From contig OZ245921.1 of assembly GCA_965229695.1 (NCBI GenBank), positions 3,596,001 through 3,660,000 of the forward strand: a stretch of DNA of 64,000 nt, read 5' to 3'. Each line of letters starts with the position of its first letter. Position 1 is the stretch's first letter. The notes beneath the pieces were generated by a model. That model had not been told where the DNA came from. It ran no database searches and saw only the letters and a list, made by a program, of their open reading frames with translations. This document shows, piece by piece, positions 1-8,161 of this stretch. The DNA is from JANSYL01 sp965229695 (GTDB lineage Bacteria; Pseudomonadota; Alphaproteobacteria; Rhodobacterales; Rhodobacteraceae). The position numbers and the translations under genes were made by a program.

Positions 1-414
1 ACGGCGGGTTACACGATCAGCTTTCCCATGGGCCTGAAGAACGCCAGTGCCGGGATCGGCATGGCGGTGCGCGATGGCATGACCCAGGCCGATGCGGATG
101 CGATCTGGGCCGAACATGGCGAAGAGATCGAGATCATCAACCACGTGGCGCATCTGTGCATCATGCAACTGCCCGCGACCGGCCAGCGGCGCTTGCTGAC
201 CCCCCGCCAGTCAGAGGTGCTGGAACTGGTGGCCGATGGCAAAACCATGCAGGATGTCGCCCTGCTGCTGGAACGCAATGTGGCGACGGTGGAAAAGCAC
301 CTGCGCGGCGCGCGTGATGCGTTGGGGGTTGAGACCACGGCGCAAGCTGTGCGTAAAGCCTCGATTTTAAATCAGATTTTCCGTCTTCACGATGGTGATG
401 CAGCGCCCGCTTGA
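1..414 (+). CDS. LuxR-family transcriptional regulator, C-terminal part (5' end outside window)
   Basis: The reading frame is open from base 1, so the gene starts upstream of the window. The visible 137 residues end in a LuxR-type helix-turn-helix: LTPRQSEVLELVADGKT, then a recognition helix around NVATVEKHLRGA. The segment before it (GYTISFPMGLKNASAGIGMA) resembles the end of an autoinducer-binding domain, so a quorum-sensing-type regulator is likely but the ligand cannot be judged. No luxI-type synthase is visible downstream. The gene is followed by a 335-base non-coding stretch ending in a strong terminator. Confidence 0.85.
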   Translation, partial: TAGYTISFPMGLKNASAGIGMAVRDGMTQADADAIWAEHGEEIEIINHVAHLCIMQLPATGQRRLLTPRQSEVLELVADGKTMQDVALLLERNVATVEKHLRGARDALGVETTAQAVRKASILNQIFRLHDGDAAPA

Positions 415-636
415 GGTGCCGGTAAGGATTCCCGCAGTTTCAGCTGGCGCGACTTCGACGCATATTCGAGGTGTTCCATGAGTGATGGCATTTCTGCCAG
501 GAACACTTGGCGACGCCGGATAATTGATCCCTTCGGCAGCGCCTTACGATGGCGGGTTTGGGTGCGATTTCATCCAATCCGCTGGACAGTTAGGGGCAGC
601 GCGCGATCCCCAATCCCCTGCGCTTGGTCCCGTCAC

Positions 637-676
637 GCGGCGCCACCACGTCCCTCGGTGGCGCCGCATCTTTTTT
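637..676 (+). terminator. Rho-independent terminator
   Basis: Perfect 11-bp stem GCGGCGCCACC / GGTGGCGCCGC with a 9-base loop, followed by AT, C and six T. It ends transcription on the plus strand 260 bases downstream of the LuxR stop codon. Confidence 0.85.
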
Positions 677-691
677 GACCAAACCCGCAAC

Positions 692-725
692 GAAAAACGG
701 GGCAGAGGTCTGGCCCCTGCCCCGC
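692..725 (-). terminator. Terminator of rpsB-tsf
   Basis: Stem GGGGCAG / CTGCCCC followed on the minus strand by GTTTTTC, 25 bases past the tsf stop codon. It faces the plus-strand terminator at 637-676. Confidence 0.75.
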
Positions 726-749
726 AGAATGTCTTGGCTTGTTTCAGGC

Positions 750-1625
750 TTAGCCCTGGGCAGCCTTGGCAACCTCGGCCGCGAAATCTTCTTTCTCGAC
801 CACGATACCTTCGCCCACTTCCAGGCGGATAAAGCCGGTGATCTCAACGCCGGCTTCTTTGGCGGCATCAGCAACGGTCAGGTCGGGGTTCACCACAAAT
901 GCTTGGTTCAACAAGGTCGATTCCGCGACGAATTTCTTCATCCGGCCCACGATCATCTTTTCGATCACCGCTTCGGGCTTGCCGCTTTCGCGGGCGATAT
1001 CCATCTGAACCTGCTTTTCTTTTTCGATCACCGCGGCATCCATATCAGCCTCGGACAGAGCAGCGGGGTTCACAGCCGCGACATGCATGGCAACCTGCTT
1101 GGCAAAGCCTGCATTGCCGCCATTGATCGCGACCAGAACACCGATTTTGCCCATGCCGTCGGCGGCGGCGTTATGCACGTAGGACACAACGGTTTCGCCC
1201 GACAGTTTGGCCATGCGGCGCAGGGTCATGTTCTCGCCGATGGTGGCGATTTTGTCGGTCAGCGTGTCTGCCACCGATTTGCCGCCCATATTGGCAGCGG
1301 CCAGCGCCTCAACATCATCGGCACCCAGGGCGGTGGTGGCAAAGCCTGCAACCATTTCCTGGAATTCGGCGTTTTTGGCGACAAAATCGGTTTCCGAGTT
1401 CACCTCGACCGCGACGCCGGTACCAGCGTCAACCGCCACGGCCACCAGACCTTCGGCGGCGGTACGGCCCGATTTCTTCGCGGCTTTGGCCAGGCCCTTG
1501 GTACGCAGCCAGTCAACGGCGGCTTCCATATCGCCACCGGTTTCGGTCAGCGCTTTTTTTGCATCCATCATGCCTGCGCCCGTGGTGTCGCGCAGTTCTT
1601 TCACCAGTGCAGCGGTGATTGCCAT
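750..1625 (-). CDS. tsf: Elongation factor Ts
   Basis: A 291-residue guanine nucleotide exchange factor for EF-Tu. The start MAITAALVKELRDTTGAGMM is the family N-terminal UBA-like module, and the EF-Tu-contacting motif TDFV is at residues 79-82 (SETDFVAKN). Length is normal for the family. It lies 91 bases downstream of rpsB on the same strand, the conserved bacterial order, and ends at a clear terminator (692-725). Confidence 0.98.
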   Translation of the reverse strand: MAITAALVKELRDTTGAGMMDAKKALTETGGDMEAAVDWLRTKGLAKAAKKSGRTAAEGLVAVAVDAGTGVAVEVNSETDFVAKNAEFQEMVAGFATTALGADDVEALAAANMGGKSVADTLTDKIATIGENMTLRRMAKLSGETVVSYVHNAAADGMGKIGVLVAINGGNAGFAKQVAMHVAAVNPAALSEADMDAAVIEKEKQVQMDIARESGKPEAVIEKMIVGRMKKFVAESTLLNQAFVVNPDLTVADAAKEAGVEITGFIRLEVGEGIVVEKEDFAAEVAKAAQG

Positions 1626-1667
1626 GTCGGAATCTCCTCAAACGTTTGGAGGGTTAAACAGGGGTCT

Positions 1668-1688
1668 GGGCCGGGATGTGCCCGGCCC
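1668..1688 (-). other. Intercistronic hairpin between rpsB and tsf
   Basis: Eight-bp stem GGGCCGGG / CCCGGCCC with loop ATGTG in the rpsB-tsf gap. There is no T-run, so it may be a processing or mild attenuation signal that lowers tsf relative to rpsB. The rpsB-tsf gap is known as a partial read-through point in enterobacteria; the function here is inference. Confidence 0.5.
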
Positions 1689-1716
1689 ATGTATCAATTG
1701 CGTGACGGCAGCGCGA

Positions 1717-2529
1717 TTAGGCGCCTTCGGCGGGCGCTTCTTCTGCGGGGGCCTCGGCCTCGGGGGCGGCGGCCTCTTCTGCCAGCGCCTCTTCAACGGT
1801 GCCCTCTTCCAGGGCGCCCAGATCAACGCCTGCGCCTTCCAGCTGTGCGCTCATCCCATCAAGGGCGGCACGGCTGACCAGATCACAGTAAAGTGCGATG
1901 GCGCGGGCCGCGTCGTCATTGCCGGGGATGATGTAGTCGACCCCATCGGGCGAGCAGTTGGTATCAACCACGGCCACAACCGGGATGCCCAGTTTCTTGG
2001 CTTCGGCGATGGCCAGGTCTTCTTTGTTCACGTCTATGACAAAGATCAGATCCGGCAGGCCACCCATTTCGCGGATACCGCCAAGCGAGGCTTGCAGCTT
2101 GGCCTGGTCGCGTTCCATGCCAAGGCGTTCTTTCTTGGTCAGACCGTCCAGACCTTCGGCCATTTTCTCGTCAATCTCTTTCAGGCGCGAGATCGAGTTC
2201 GAAACGGTTTTCCAGTTGGTCAGCGTGCCGCCGAGCCAACGGTGGTTCATGTAATACTGCGCGCACCGCTCAGCGGCGTCTGCCACGGGCTTTTGCGCTT
2301 GGCGTTTGGTGCCCACAAAGAGGATACGACCACCTTTGGCGACGGTTTCGCGGACCACATTGAGCGCTGCGTCGAGCATCTCATAGGTCTGCGTCAGGTC
2401 GATGATGTGGATGCCGTTACGGTCGCCATAGATGAACTCCGCCATACGGGGGTTCCAGCGTTGGGTTTGGTGACCAAAGTGAACGCCAGCTTCCAAGAGC
2501 TGACGCATGGAGAATTCAGGAAGCGCCAT
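1717..2529 (-). CDS. rpsB: 30S ribosomal protein S2
   Basis: 270 residues. N-terminal signature MALPEFSMRQLLEAGVHFGH and the region ILFVGTKRQAQ are typical of bacterial S2. The C-terminus carries an Ala/Glu-rich acidic tail of about 30 residues, as often seen in alphaproteobacterial S2. It is first in the rpsB-tsf unit. The start is preceded by GGAAAGGAAC on the minus strand. It is divergent from rsmA across a 280-base gap holding a palindromic repeat. Confidence 0.98.
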   Translation of the reverse strand: MALPEFSMRQLLEAGVHFGHQTQRWNPRMAEFIYGDRNGIHIIDLTQTYEMLDAALNVVRETVAKGGRILFVGTKRQAQKPVADAAERCAQYYMNHRWLGGTLTNWKTVSNSISRLKEIDEKMAEGLDGLTKKERLGMERDQAKLQASLGGIREMGGLPDLIFVIDVNKEDLAIAEAKKLGIPVVAVVDTNCSPDGVDYIIPGNDDAARAIALYCDLVSRAALDGMSAQLEGAGVDLGALEEGTVEEALAEEAAAPEAEAPAEEAPAEGA

Positions 2530-2809
2530 GCCTGTTTGTTCCTTTCCGGTTTGCGCCTGAGCGGAGGATCAGCGGCATCTGCCGCAACCGGTGGACGCAT
2601 TGGGGATGTCTCCCCCAACGGCCCGCCTCCGCCTGTGAAGTGGGCGCCGTGTAGGACAGGTTTGGCGCGGGCGCAACCCCAAAGGGACCGGAAAACGCGC
2701 GTTTTCCGGGGCGGATTTCGCGCGAAATCCGTTTGCGTATTTTGGGAAAGATGAAGGGGAGTGGGGGAGGCCCTTGTCTTTTGTGTAGGGCTGCGGGCAA
2801 GTGGGGCTT
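2530..2809. promoter_or_regulatory. Divergent rpsB / rsmA control region
   Basis: The 280-base gap must contain the rpsB promoter and leader (minus strand) and the rsmA promoter (plus strand). The stretch next to rpsB is rich in potential stems and could be the S2-responsive leader known in other bacteria, but I cannot identify a defined motif. The side next to rsmA is taken up by the palindromic repeat at 2688-2757. Confidence 0.4.
2688..2757 (+). repeat. Tandem-palindrome intergenic repeat (copy A)
   Basis: Two consecutive perfect palindromes, 22 bp at 2688-2709 (arms CCGGAAAACGC / GCGTTTTCCGG) and 20 bp at 2712-2731 (arms CGGATTTCGC / GCGAAATCCG), then the tail TATTTTGGGAAAGATGAAG. A similar tail (TATTT, GG, A-rich, GATGAAG or similar) follows hairpin pairs at 34395 and 50075, so these look like members of one dispersed family. 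Confidence 0.65.
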
Positions 2810-3646
2810 ATGAGTGCCATCGACAATCTGCCGCCCTTGCGTGAGGTGATTGCCAGTCACGGGCTGAGCGCGCGCAAAGCTTTGGGGCAGAACTTTCTGT
2901 TGGATCTGAACCTGACCGCCAAGATCGCACGGATGGCGGGCGATTTGACCCAGGCGGATGTGTTGGAGATCGGGCCCGGGCCCGGCGGGTTGACGCGCGG
3001 ACTTTTGGCCGAAGGCGCGCGCCGCGTTGTGGCCGTGGAAAAGGATGCGCGTTGCTTGCCCGCCTTGGCCGAAATTGCGGCGGCCTATCCTGGGCGGCTG
3101 GAGGTGCTGAACGAAGACGCGCTGGAGGTTGATTGGCGGGCGCAGCTAACGCCGCCGATCAAGATTGTCGCCAATCTGCCTTATAACGTGGGGACAGAGC
3201 TTTTGGTGCGCTGGCTGACGCCCAAGGTCTGGCCGCCCGCTTGGGACAGTCTGACCCTGATGTTTCAGCGCGAGGTGGCCGAACGGATCGTGGCGCAGCC
3301 AGGGTCAAAAACCTATGGCCGCCTGGCGGTTTTGGCACAATGGCGGGCTGAGGCGCGGATTGTCATGAGCCTCCCGCCCGAGGCGTTCACCCCGCCCCCC
3401 AAGGTCCGGTCGGCGGTCGTGCACCTAACCGCCCTACCCGCGCCGCGCTATGAGGCGGAGGCCGATCTGTTAAGCAAGGTTGTCGCGAAAGCATTTGGCC
3501 AGCGGCGCAAAATGCTGCGCGCCTCTCTCAAAGGATTGGCGCCGGATATAGAGGATCGCATCATCGCCGCCGGGCTAACGCCCTCCGACCGCGCCGAACA
3601 GGTGCCGATCGAGGGGTTTTGCGCCCTCGCCCGTCAACTCGCCTGA
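2810..3646 (+). CDS. rsmA: 16S rRNA (adenine(1518)-N(6)/adenine(1519)-N(6))-dimethyltransferase
   Basis: Dimethylates two adjacent adenines near the 3' end of 16S rRNA. From the ATG at 2810 (a GTG nine bases upstream is the alternative) the product is 278 residues. The KsgA N-terminal motif ALGQNFLLD is at 24-32, the SAM-binding loop EIGPGPGGLT at 53-62 and the catalytic NLPYNVG at 122-128. The gene stops exactly where the convergent DUF4167 gene ends, with no gap. In many relatives rsmA sits beside pdxA; here pdxA is 40 kb away. Confidence 0.96.
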   Translation: MSAIDNLPPLREVIASHGLSARKALGQNFLLDLNLTAKIARMAGDLTQADVLEIGPGPGGLTRGLLAEGARRVVAVEKDARCLPALAEIAAAYPGRLEVLNEDALEVDWRAQLTPPIKIVANLPYNVGTELLVRWLTPKVWPPAWDSLTLMFQREVAERIVAQPGSKTYGRLAVLAQWRAEARIVMSLPPEAFTPPPKVRSAVVHLTALPAPRYEAEADLLSKVVAKAFGQRRKMLRASLKGLAPDIEDRIIAAGLTPSDRAEQVPIEGFCALARQLA

Positions 3647-4339
3647 TTACTCAGCGGCCTCTTGCGGTGGGGTGTCTGGGCCATCGCCGGATGGAGCCTC
3701 GGCCGATGGGGCGGCCTCTCCGCCCTCGGGCTCGGCCGCTTTGCGGGGGCGGCGCGTACGCGGCTTTTTGGCCTTGGGCGCATCTTCGGGCGTTTCCACC
3801 AGACCCGCGCCTTCTTGGCCCGGGGTGTCGATCACCGCATCAAAACCGCTATCGGAGGGTTGATCCGCTGCCGCTTGCGGCGGCTGCTGGTTGCGATCAC
3901 CGCCGCGATTGTTGCGCCGATTGTTGTTGCGCGAACCGCCATCACCGGCATCCCCGCCCTGCCCGTTTTCGCCCGCCGCTGGCTGCTGGCCATCTTGGGC
4001 GTTGTTTTGGGCATTGTTGTTCTGCGCGTTGTTTTGGTTGTTCTGCTGGTTTTGTTGTTGTTGCTGCTGTTGTTGCTCGCGACGTGCCTCTTGCTCGCGC
4101 TGGGCTTCGCTTAACATGCGCGAATAATGTTCGGCATGTTGCTGGAAGTTTTCAGCCGCCACGCGGTCATTGCCAAGCTGGGCGTCACGCGCCAACTGGT
4201 TGTATTTATCGATGATCTGCTGCGGCGTGCCGCGGACTTTGCCTTCGGGGCCCGAGCTATCAAATACGCGGTTGACCACATTGCCGACAGAGCGGTTGCG
4301 GTTCCCCTTGGACCGCGAACGGTTTTTCGATGATCTCAT
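3647..4339 (-). CDS. DUF4167 domain-containing protein with Q/N-rich tract
   Basis: 230 residues. The N-terminal 80 residues (RSSKNRSRSKGNRNR, then SSGPEGKVRGTPQQIIDKYN and HAEHYSRMLSEAQRE) match the alphaproteobacterial DUF4167 family: basic N-terminus plus a helical module. The rest is low complexity: a Gln run, then Gln/Asn mixtures, then acidic and Lys/Arg-Pro patches (KAKKPRTRRPRK). Function is unknown; the basic and disordered make-up suggests nucleic-acid association (inference). It is the last gene of a minus-strand group after prfA and prmC, an order frequent in this class. Confidence 0.85.
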   Translation of the reverse strand: MRSSKNRSRSKGNRNRSVGNVVNRVFDSSGPEGKVRGTPQQIIDKYNQLARDAQLGNDRVAAENFQQHAEHYSRMLSEAQREQEARREQQQQQQQQNQQNNQNNAQNNNAQNNAQDGQQPAAGENGQGGDAGDGGSRNNNRRNNRGGDRNQQPPQAAADQPSDSGFDAVIDTPGQEGAGLVETPEDAPKAKKPRTRRPRKAAEPEGGEAAPSAEAPSGDGPDTPPQEAAE

Positions 4340-4568
4340 TTTGATATTTGGTTCCAGTTGTCCTGGTTGGTCAAAAGCGCCGGGCTAAGGCCCGTCGCGC
4401 AATATAGCCAAGCCCATCATACGGTTCTGAGCGAGGAGTGTTCGGCAAATCGTAGGGGACGCTTTTCAACGTTCAAGCCCCACGAGATCAGGAGTAACCA
4501 TGACGCGGCGGTCCTGACAAGGCCAATTATCACTTGAAATAGGCGATTTTGTCGGGATTTGCCCGGTT

Positions 4569-5420
4569 TTAGGGCAGCGTGGCCTTTGGGCATCGCCCGG
4601 ACACGACCCGATCCTTGCCATCTAGATCAGAATGCAGCGTGACATCTTCAAGACCCGCAGCGTGAAAAAGCGATGAAACCGCCGTGCCCTGGTCGTATCC
4701 GATTTCAACCAGCAGCCGTCCGTTCGGGCGCAGATGCTTGCGCGCGTCGGTGCAGATCAGACGATAAGCGGCAAGCCCGTCACCGCCGGGGGTCAAGGCA
4801 AGCTTGGGTTCGAAGTTGCGCACATCGGGCATCAGGGCGTTATAGGCTTCGGCGCTGATATAGGGCGGGTTTGAAACGACAAGATCAAAGGCCCCCTCCA
4901 CCTCGGCCCACCAATCCGCAACTTTGAATCTGACCCGATCCGCGAGCCCGAGCGCATCGGCATTGCGGCCCGCGACGGCCAATGCCGCCTGGGACAGGTC
5001 TGTGCCAAGGCCGCTCGCCCCCGCGCGCTCGGCCAAAAGGCTGAGCAAGATACACCCGCTGCCCGTGCCGAGGTCGAGCACGGTTTCAAACGGCTGCGCC
5101 AGCGCCAGCTCGACCAGGGTTTCAGTCTCTGGGCGCGGGTCCAACACGTCTGGCGTAACCTCGAACCAACGGCGCAAGAATTGCCGCCGTCCCAGGATAT
5201 GGCTGATCGGGCGGCCGGTGGCGCGCGCGGCGATTTGGTCGAGAAATTTCGCGTCGGCCACGTCATCGAGGGGGTCGCGCAGATGCAGGATCACGCGGTC
5301 CGGCGCCACACCGATCGCGGCGGCCAAAAGCCAGCGCGCATCAAGATCGGGGTTGGGTATCTGCGCCTGTTCCAGAACCGCCCGCCCCTGGCTAAGCGCC
5401 GCCTGAACGGTGCGGCTCAC
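4569..5420 (-). CDS. prmC: Peptide chain release factor N(5)-glutamine methyltransferase
   Basis: Methylates the Gln of the GGQ motif in release factors. 283 residues, with RPETE at 96-100, SAM loop DLGTGSG at 116-122 and catalytic NPPY at 184-187. The start codon is GTG at 5420 and overlaps the prfA stop (GTGA), so the two are translationally coupled and the enzyme is made with its substrate RF1. Downstream lies a 229-base gap with no gene before the DUF4167 gene. Confidence 0.96.
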   Translation of the reverse strand: MSRTVQAALSQGRAVLEQAQIPNPDLDARWLLAAAIGVAPDRVILHLRDPLDDVADAKFLDQIAARATGRPISHILGRRQFLRRWFEVTPDVLDPRPETETLVELALAQPFETVLDLGTGSGCILLSLLAERAGASGLGTDLSQAALAVAGRNADALGLADRVRFKVADWWAEVEGAFDLVVSNPPYISAEAYNALMPDVRNFEPKLALTPGGDGLAAYRLICTDARKHLRPNGRLLVEIGYDQGTAVSSLFHAAGLEDVTLHSDLDGKDRVVSGRCPKATLP

Positions 5421-6472
5421 GCCTCCATATCCGCAAGCTTACGGGCCTGGTCTTCGGCGGTTAGAGCATCGATGATCTCATCCAGATCGCCCTGCATGAC
5501 CTGATCGAGCTTATAAAGCGTCAGATTGATGCGGTGATCGGTCATGCGCCCTTGCGGGAAGTTATAGGTGCGAATGCGCTCGGACCGGTCACCTGATCCG
5601 ACTTGGGCCTTGCGGTCGGCGGCGCGGGCATCATCGGCTTTTTGCCGTTCCAAATCGTAGAGCCGTGCGCGCAACACGCCCATTGCGATCTCGCGGTTGC
5701 GATGCTGCGATTTTTCGGAGGAGGTCACCACGACCCCGGTCGGGATATGGGTGATGCGCACGGCACTGTCGGTGGTGTTCACATGCTGACCCCCTGCCCC
5801 GCTGGCGCGCATGGTGTCGATGCGGATGTCGCTGGCGGGAATGTCGATATCGACCGCCTCGGCCTCGGGCAGCACAGCGACGGTGGCGGCCGATGTATGA
5901 ATGCGCCCGCCACTTTCGGTTTCGGGGACGCGTTGGACACGATGCACGCCGGATTCGAACTTCATCCGGGCAAAGACGGCCTCCCCCTCGATCCTTGCGG
6001 TGACCTCCTTGATTCCGCCTAATTCGGTTTGCTGAAGGTCGATGACCTCCAACCGCCAGCCCTGACTTTCGGCATAGCGTTCATACATCCGCAGCAGATC
6101 ACCGGCGAAAAGCGCGGCTTCGTCGCCGCCGGTGCCGGGGCGGATTTCGATCATCGCAGGCCGCGCGTCAGCCGCATCTTTGGGCAGCAGCGCCAGTTGC
6201 AGCGCCTGTTCCGCCTCGGGGATCGCTGATTTCAGGCGCAGCAGTTCATCTTCGGCCAGTTCGCGCATTTCCGGGTCGGCCAGCATGGCCTCAGCCTCAT
6301 CGAGATCAGCCAAAAGCTGCTGATAGGCGGCGATTTGATCGACCACGGGCTTTAGCTCGGAATATTCGCGGCTGATCTCGGCGATCTTATCGGCATCCGG
6401 CCCGGCATTTAGCTGCGCTTCGAGAAACTCGAACCGGTCGGTGATCTGATGAAGGCGGTCTTGGGGCAGCAT
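5417..6472 (-). CDS. prfA: Peptide chain release factor 1
   Basis: Terminates translation at UAA and UAG. 351 residues; the GGQ loop is at 227-229 (ASGAGGQHVNTTDSA). The stop-codon recognition tripeptide is P-E-T at 183-185 (RVPETESGG), a PxT motif that fits RF1 rather than RF2. It overlaps prmC by four bases and lies 41 bases downstream of a DUF1499 gene on the same strand. Confidence 0.97.
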   Translation of the reverse strand: MLPQDRLHQITDRFEFLEAQLNAGPDADKIAEISREYSELKPVVDQIAAYQQLLADLDEAEAMLADPEMRELAEDELLRLKSAIPEAEQALQLALLPKDAADARPAMIEIRPGTGGDEAALFAGDLLRMYERYAESQGWRLEVIDLQQTELGGIKEVTARIEGEAVFARMKFESGVHRVQRVPETESGGRIHTSAATVAVLPEAEAVDIDIPASDIRIDTMRASGAGGQHVNTTDSAVRITHIPTGVVVTSSEKSQHRNREIAMGVLRARLYDLERQKADDARAADRKAQVGSGDRSERIRTYNFPQGRMTDHRINLTLYKLDQVMQGDLDEIIDALTAEDQARKLADMEA

Positions 6473-6513
6473 GTGGGTGATGTGCCGGGCGCGGGCGGTG
6501 GGGTCAAGCCCGG

Positions 6514-6957
6514 CTAGGGTGCAATCGCGGCCAACCAGCGATCCACCCGTGCGGCATTGACCCCGAAATCCGAGCGACCAAAGCGCGAGCGCGAAAAGAT
6601 TTCGACCCGCGTGCCCTCATCAACCGGCGTCAAACGGATGGAAATCGCATCGGGATAGCCCATCAGCCGCGTCCGCTGGACATAGGTGGCAAAACCCTCG
6701 GTCAGATCGCCGGCAATCTGGGTGGCACCTTCAACCTCGGCAACTTGGGCCAAACCCTCCGCAACAGATGCGGGCGGCAGCGCAACAACTGGGGCACCTT
6801 GGCCTTGCCGCAGCTCGGCATTGGGCGTGTTCGGCAGGTTCGCCGTTGCCGGGTCAACATGCCAAATCTCGGCTGGCATGGAGGCGAAGCGAAAATAGAC
6901 AGCGGCAGCCATAACCGCGGCAAGAAGAAAGATGGTGATAAGGATCAAAATACGCAT
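6514..6957 (-). CDS. DUF1499 domain-containing membrane-anchored protein
   Basis: 147 residues. One N-terminal hydrophobic segment (about 2-22, ILILITIFLLAAVMAAAVYF) should anchor or export it. The rest fits DUF1499: VAEVEGATQIAGDL, then TRLMGYPDAISIRLTPVDEGTRVEIFSRSRFGRSD without the Cys residues of metal enzymes. No known reaction. It lies between ackA and prfA on the same strand, 52 bases after ackA, and may be co-transcribed with either. Confidence 0.8.
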   Translation of the reverse strand: MRILILITIFLLAAVMAAAVYFRFASMPAEIWHVDPATANLPNTPNAELRQGQGAPVVALPPASVAEGLAQVAEVEGATQIAGDLTEGFATYVQRTRLMGYPDAISIRLTPVDEGTRVEIFSRSRFGRSDFGVNAARVDRWLAAIAP

Positions 6958-7009
6958 ATGTCCGATCTGCGCGCGAATGCGCCAAATTCAAGCCTGATCT
7001 CACGCCACG

Positions 7010-8161
7010 TCATGCAGAGATTTGCGCGACGGTGGCCCGCGCGATCACCCGTTCTTCATCGGTTGGGATCACCAGGATCGGGACGGGGCCCGCATTGATC
7101 AGTGTGGCGTTCGCGGCGTTGGCCTGTGCATCGACCGCGAGGCCCATGAAACCCAAACGCTCAACAGCGCGTGCGCGGATCGGCGCGGCGTTTTCGCCAA
7201 TGCCGCCGGTGAAGACAAGCGCGTCCACCCCGCCCAAAACCGCCGCCATCGCCCCGATTTCACGGCCAAGCCGGAAGACGTAATAATCAATCGCCTCCCG
7301 CGCATGCGGATGATCCGAGGCCAGAAGTGAACGCATATCATGCGTTATGCCCGATAACCCTTTGAGCCCGCTTTCTTTATAGAGCAGCTCGGTGATCTCT
7401 CGCCCGCTCATCCCTTGTTCCAACAGATAGAGAACCACCCCAGGATCGACCTGGCCCGAGCGTGTGCCCATGGGCAGGCCATCTAGGGCAGAAAACCCCA
7501 TGGTGGAGCCCACGGATTTGCCATTTCGCGTCGCGCAAAGGGACGCGCCATTGCCCAAATGTGAAATGATTACAGCGCCGTGTGAGTAGTCATTAAACTC
7601 ATGCCTCAACGTGTCGGTGATGTAATCATAGCTCAGCCCATGGAACCCATAGCGCCGCACGCCTTGGTCATAAAACCGGCGTGGCAGGGCAAAGGTGTCA
7701 TTCACCCAAGGGTGGCCGCGATGAAAGGCGGTGTCGAAACAGGCGACCTGAACCGCTCCGGGAAAAGCCCGGCGCGCAGCGGCAATCGCGGCCAGGTTAT
7801 GGGGCTGGTGCAGCGGTGCCAGGGGCGAAAATGTGGTCAGCGTCTCGATCAATGCATCGTCAACCACGCGCGGCCCATCGATATCCGGGCCGCCATGCAC
7901 AACGCGATGGCCCACCCCCGCGATCTCGCGCCCATCCATCATTGGCGCCAGGGCCGACATGAGCGCCGCCAGCCCTGTGGTGTGGTCGGCGGGCCCGATC
8001 TCGGTCACGGTTTCTTCACCGGCGATCTCAATCTCTAGACGCGCGGAGGGTCCAAGCGCCTCGATCTGGCCCCGCACCTCTTCCACCGGTTCTTTCGTTG
8101 CCTGATAGAGCCCGAATTTGATCGAGCTTGACCCGGCATTCAGCGTCAGGACCAAACTCAT
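7010..8161 (-). CDS. ackA: Acetate kinase
   Basis: Interconverts acetyl-phosphate plus ADP with acetate plus ATP. 383 residues; the phosphate-binding N-terminus LNAGSSSIKF is at 7-16, the acetokinase signature around FDTAFH is present, and GFSALDGLPMGTRSGQVDPG lies in the middle. The start ATG overlaps the upstream stop codon of the MaoC-Pta gene (ATGA), so the two steps of the pathway are coupled. Confidence 0.97.
   Translation of the reverse strand: MSLVLTLNAGSSSIKFGLYQATKEPVEEVRGQIEALGPSARLEIEIAGEETVTEIGPADHTTGLAALMSALAPMMDGREIAGVGHRVVHGGPDIDGPRVVDDALIETLTTFSPLAPLHQPHNLAAIAAARRAFPGAVQVACFDTAFHRGHPWVNDTFALPRRFYDQGVRRYGFHGLSYDYITDTLRHEFNDYSHGAVIISHLGNGASLCATRNGKSVGSTMGFSALDGLPMGTRSGQVDPGVVLYLLEQGMSGREITELLYKESGLKGLSGITHDMRSLLASDHPHAREAIDYYVFRLGREIGAMAAVLGGVDALVFTGGIGENAAPIRARAVERLGFMGLAVDAQANAANATLINAGPVPILVIPTDEERVIARATVAQISA

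Larger units (their letters stand above)
415..749 (+). other. Non-coding stretch with hairpin and two terminators
   Basis: No convincing gene. The stretch has a compound hairpin at 471-506 (outer stem GTGTTCC/GGAACAC, inner stem TGGCA/TGCCA with loop TTTC), a plus-strand terminator at 637-676 and the minus-strand tsf terminator at 692-725. It is either a long 3' untranslated region of the LuxR gene or an independent small RNA. A 66-codon open frame at 478-678 runs through the terminator stem and has no family resemblance, so I do not call it. Confidence 0.5.

Noticed and set aside
478..678. 66-codon frame after the LuxR gene
   Set aside because: Reads through the terminator stem and ends after the T-run; composition is not gene-like.
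1207..2754. 515-codon plus-strand frame across tsf and rpsB
   Set aside because: Antisense shadow of two ribosomal/translation genes, with no family similarity.
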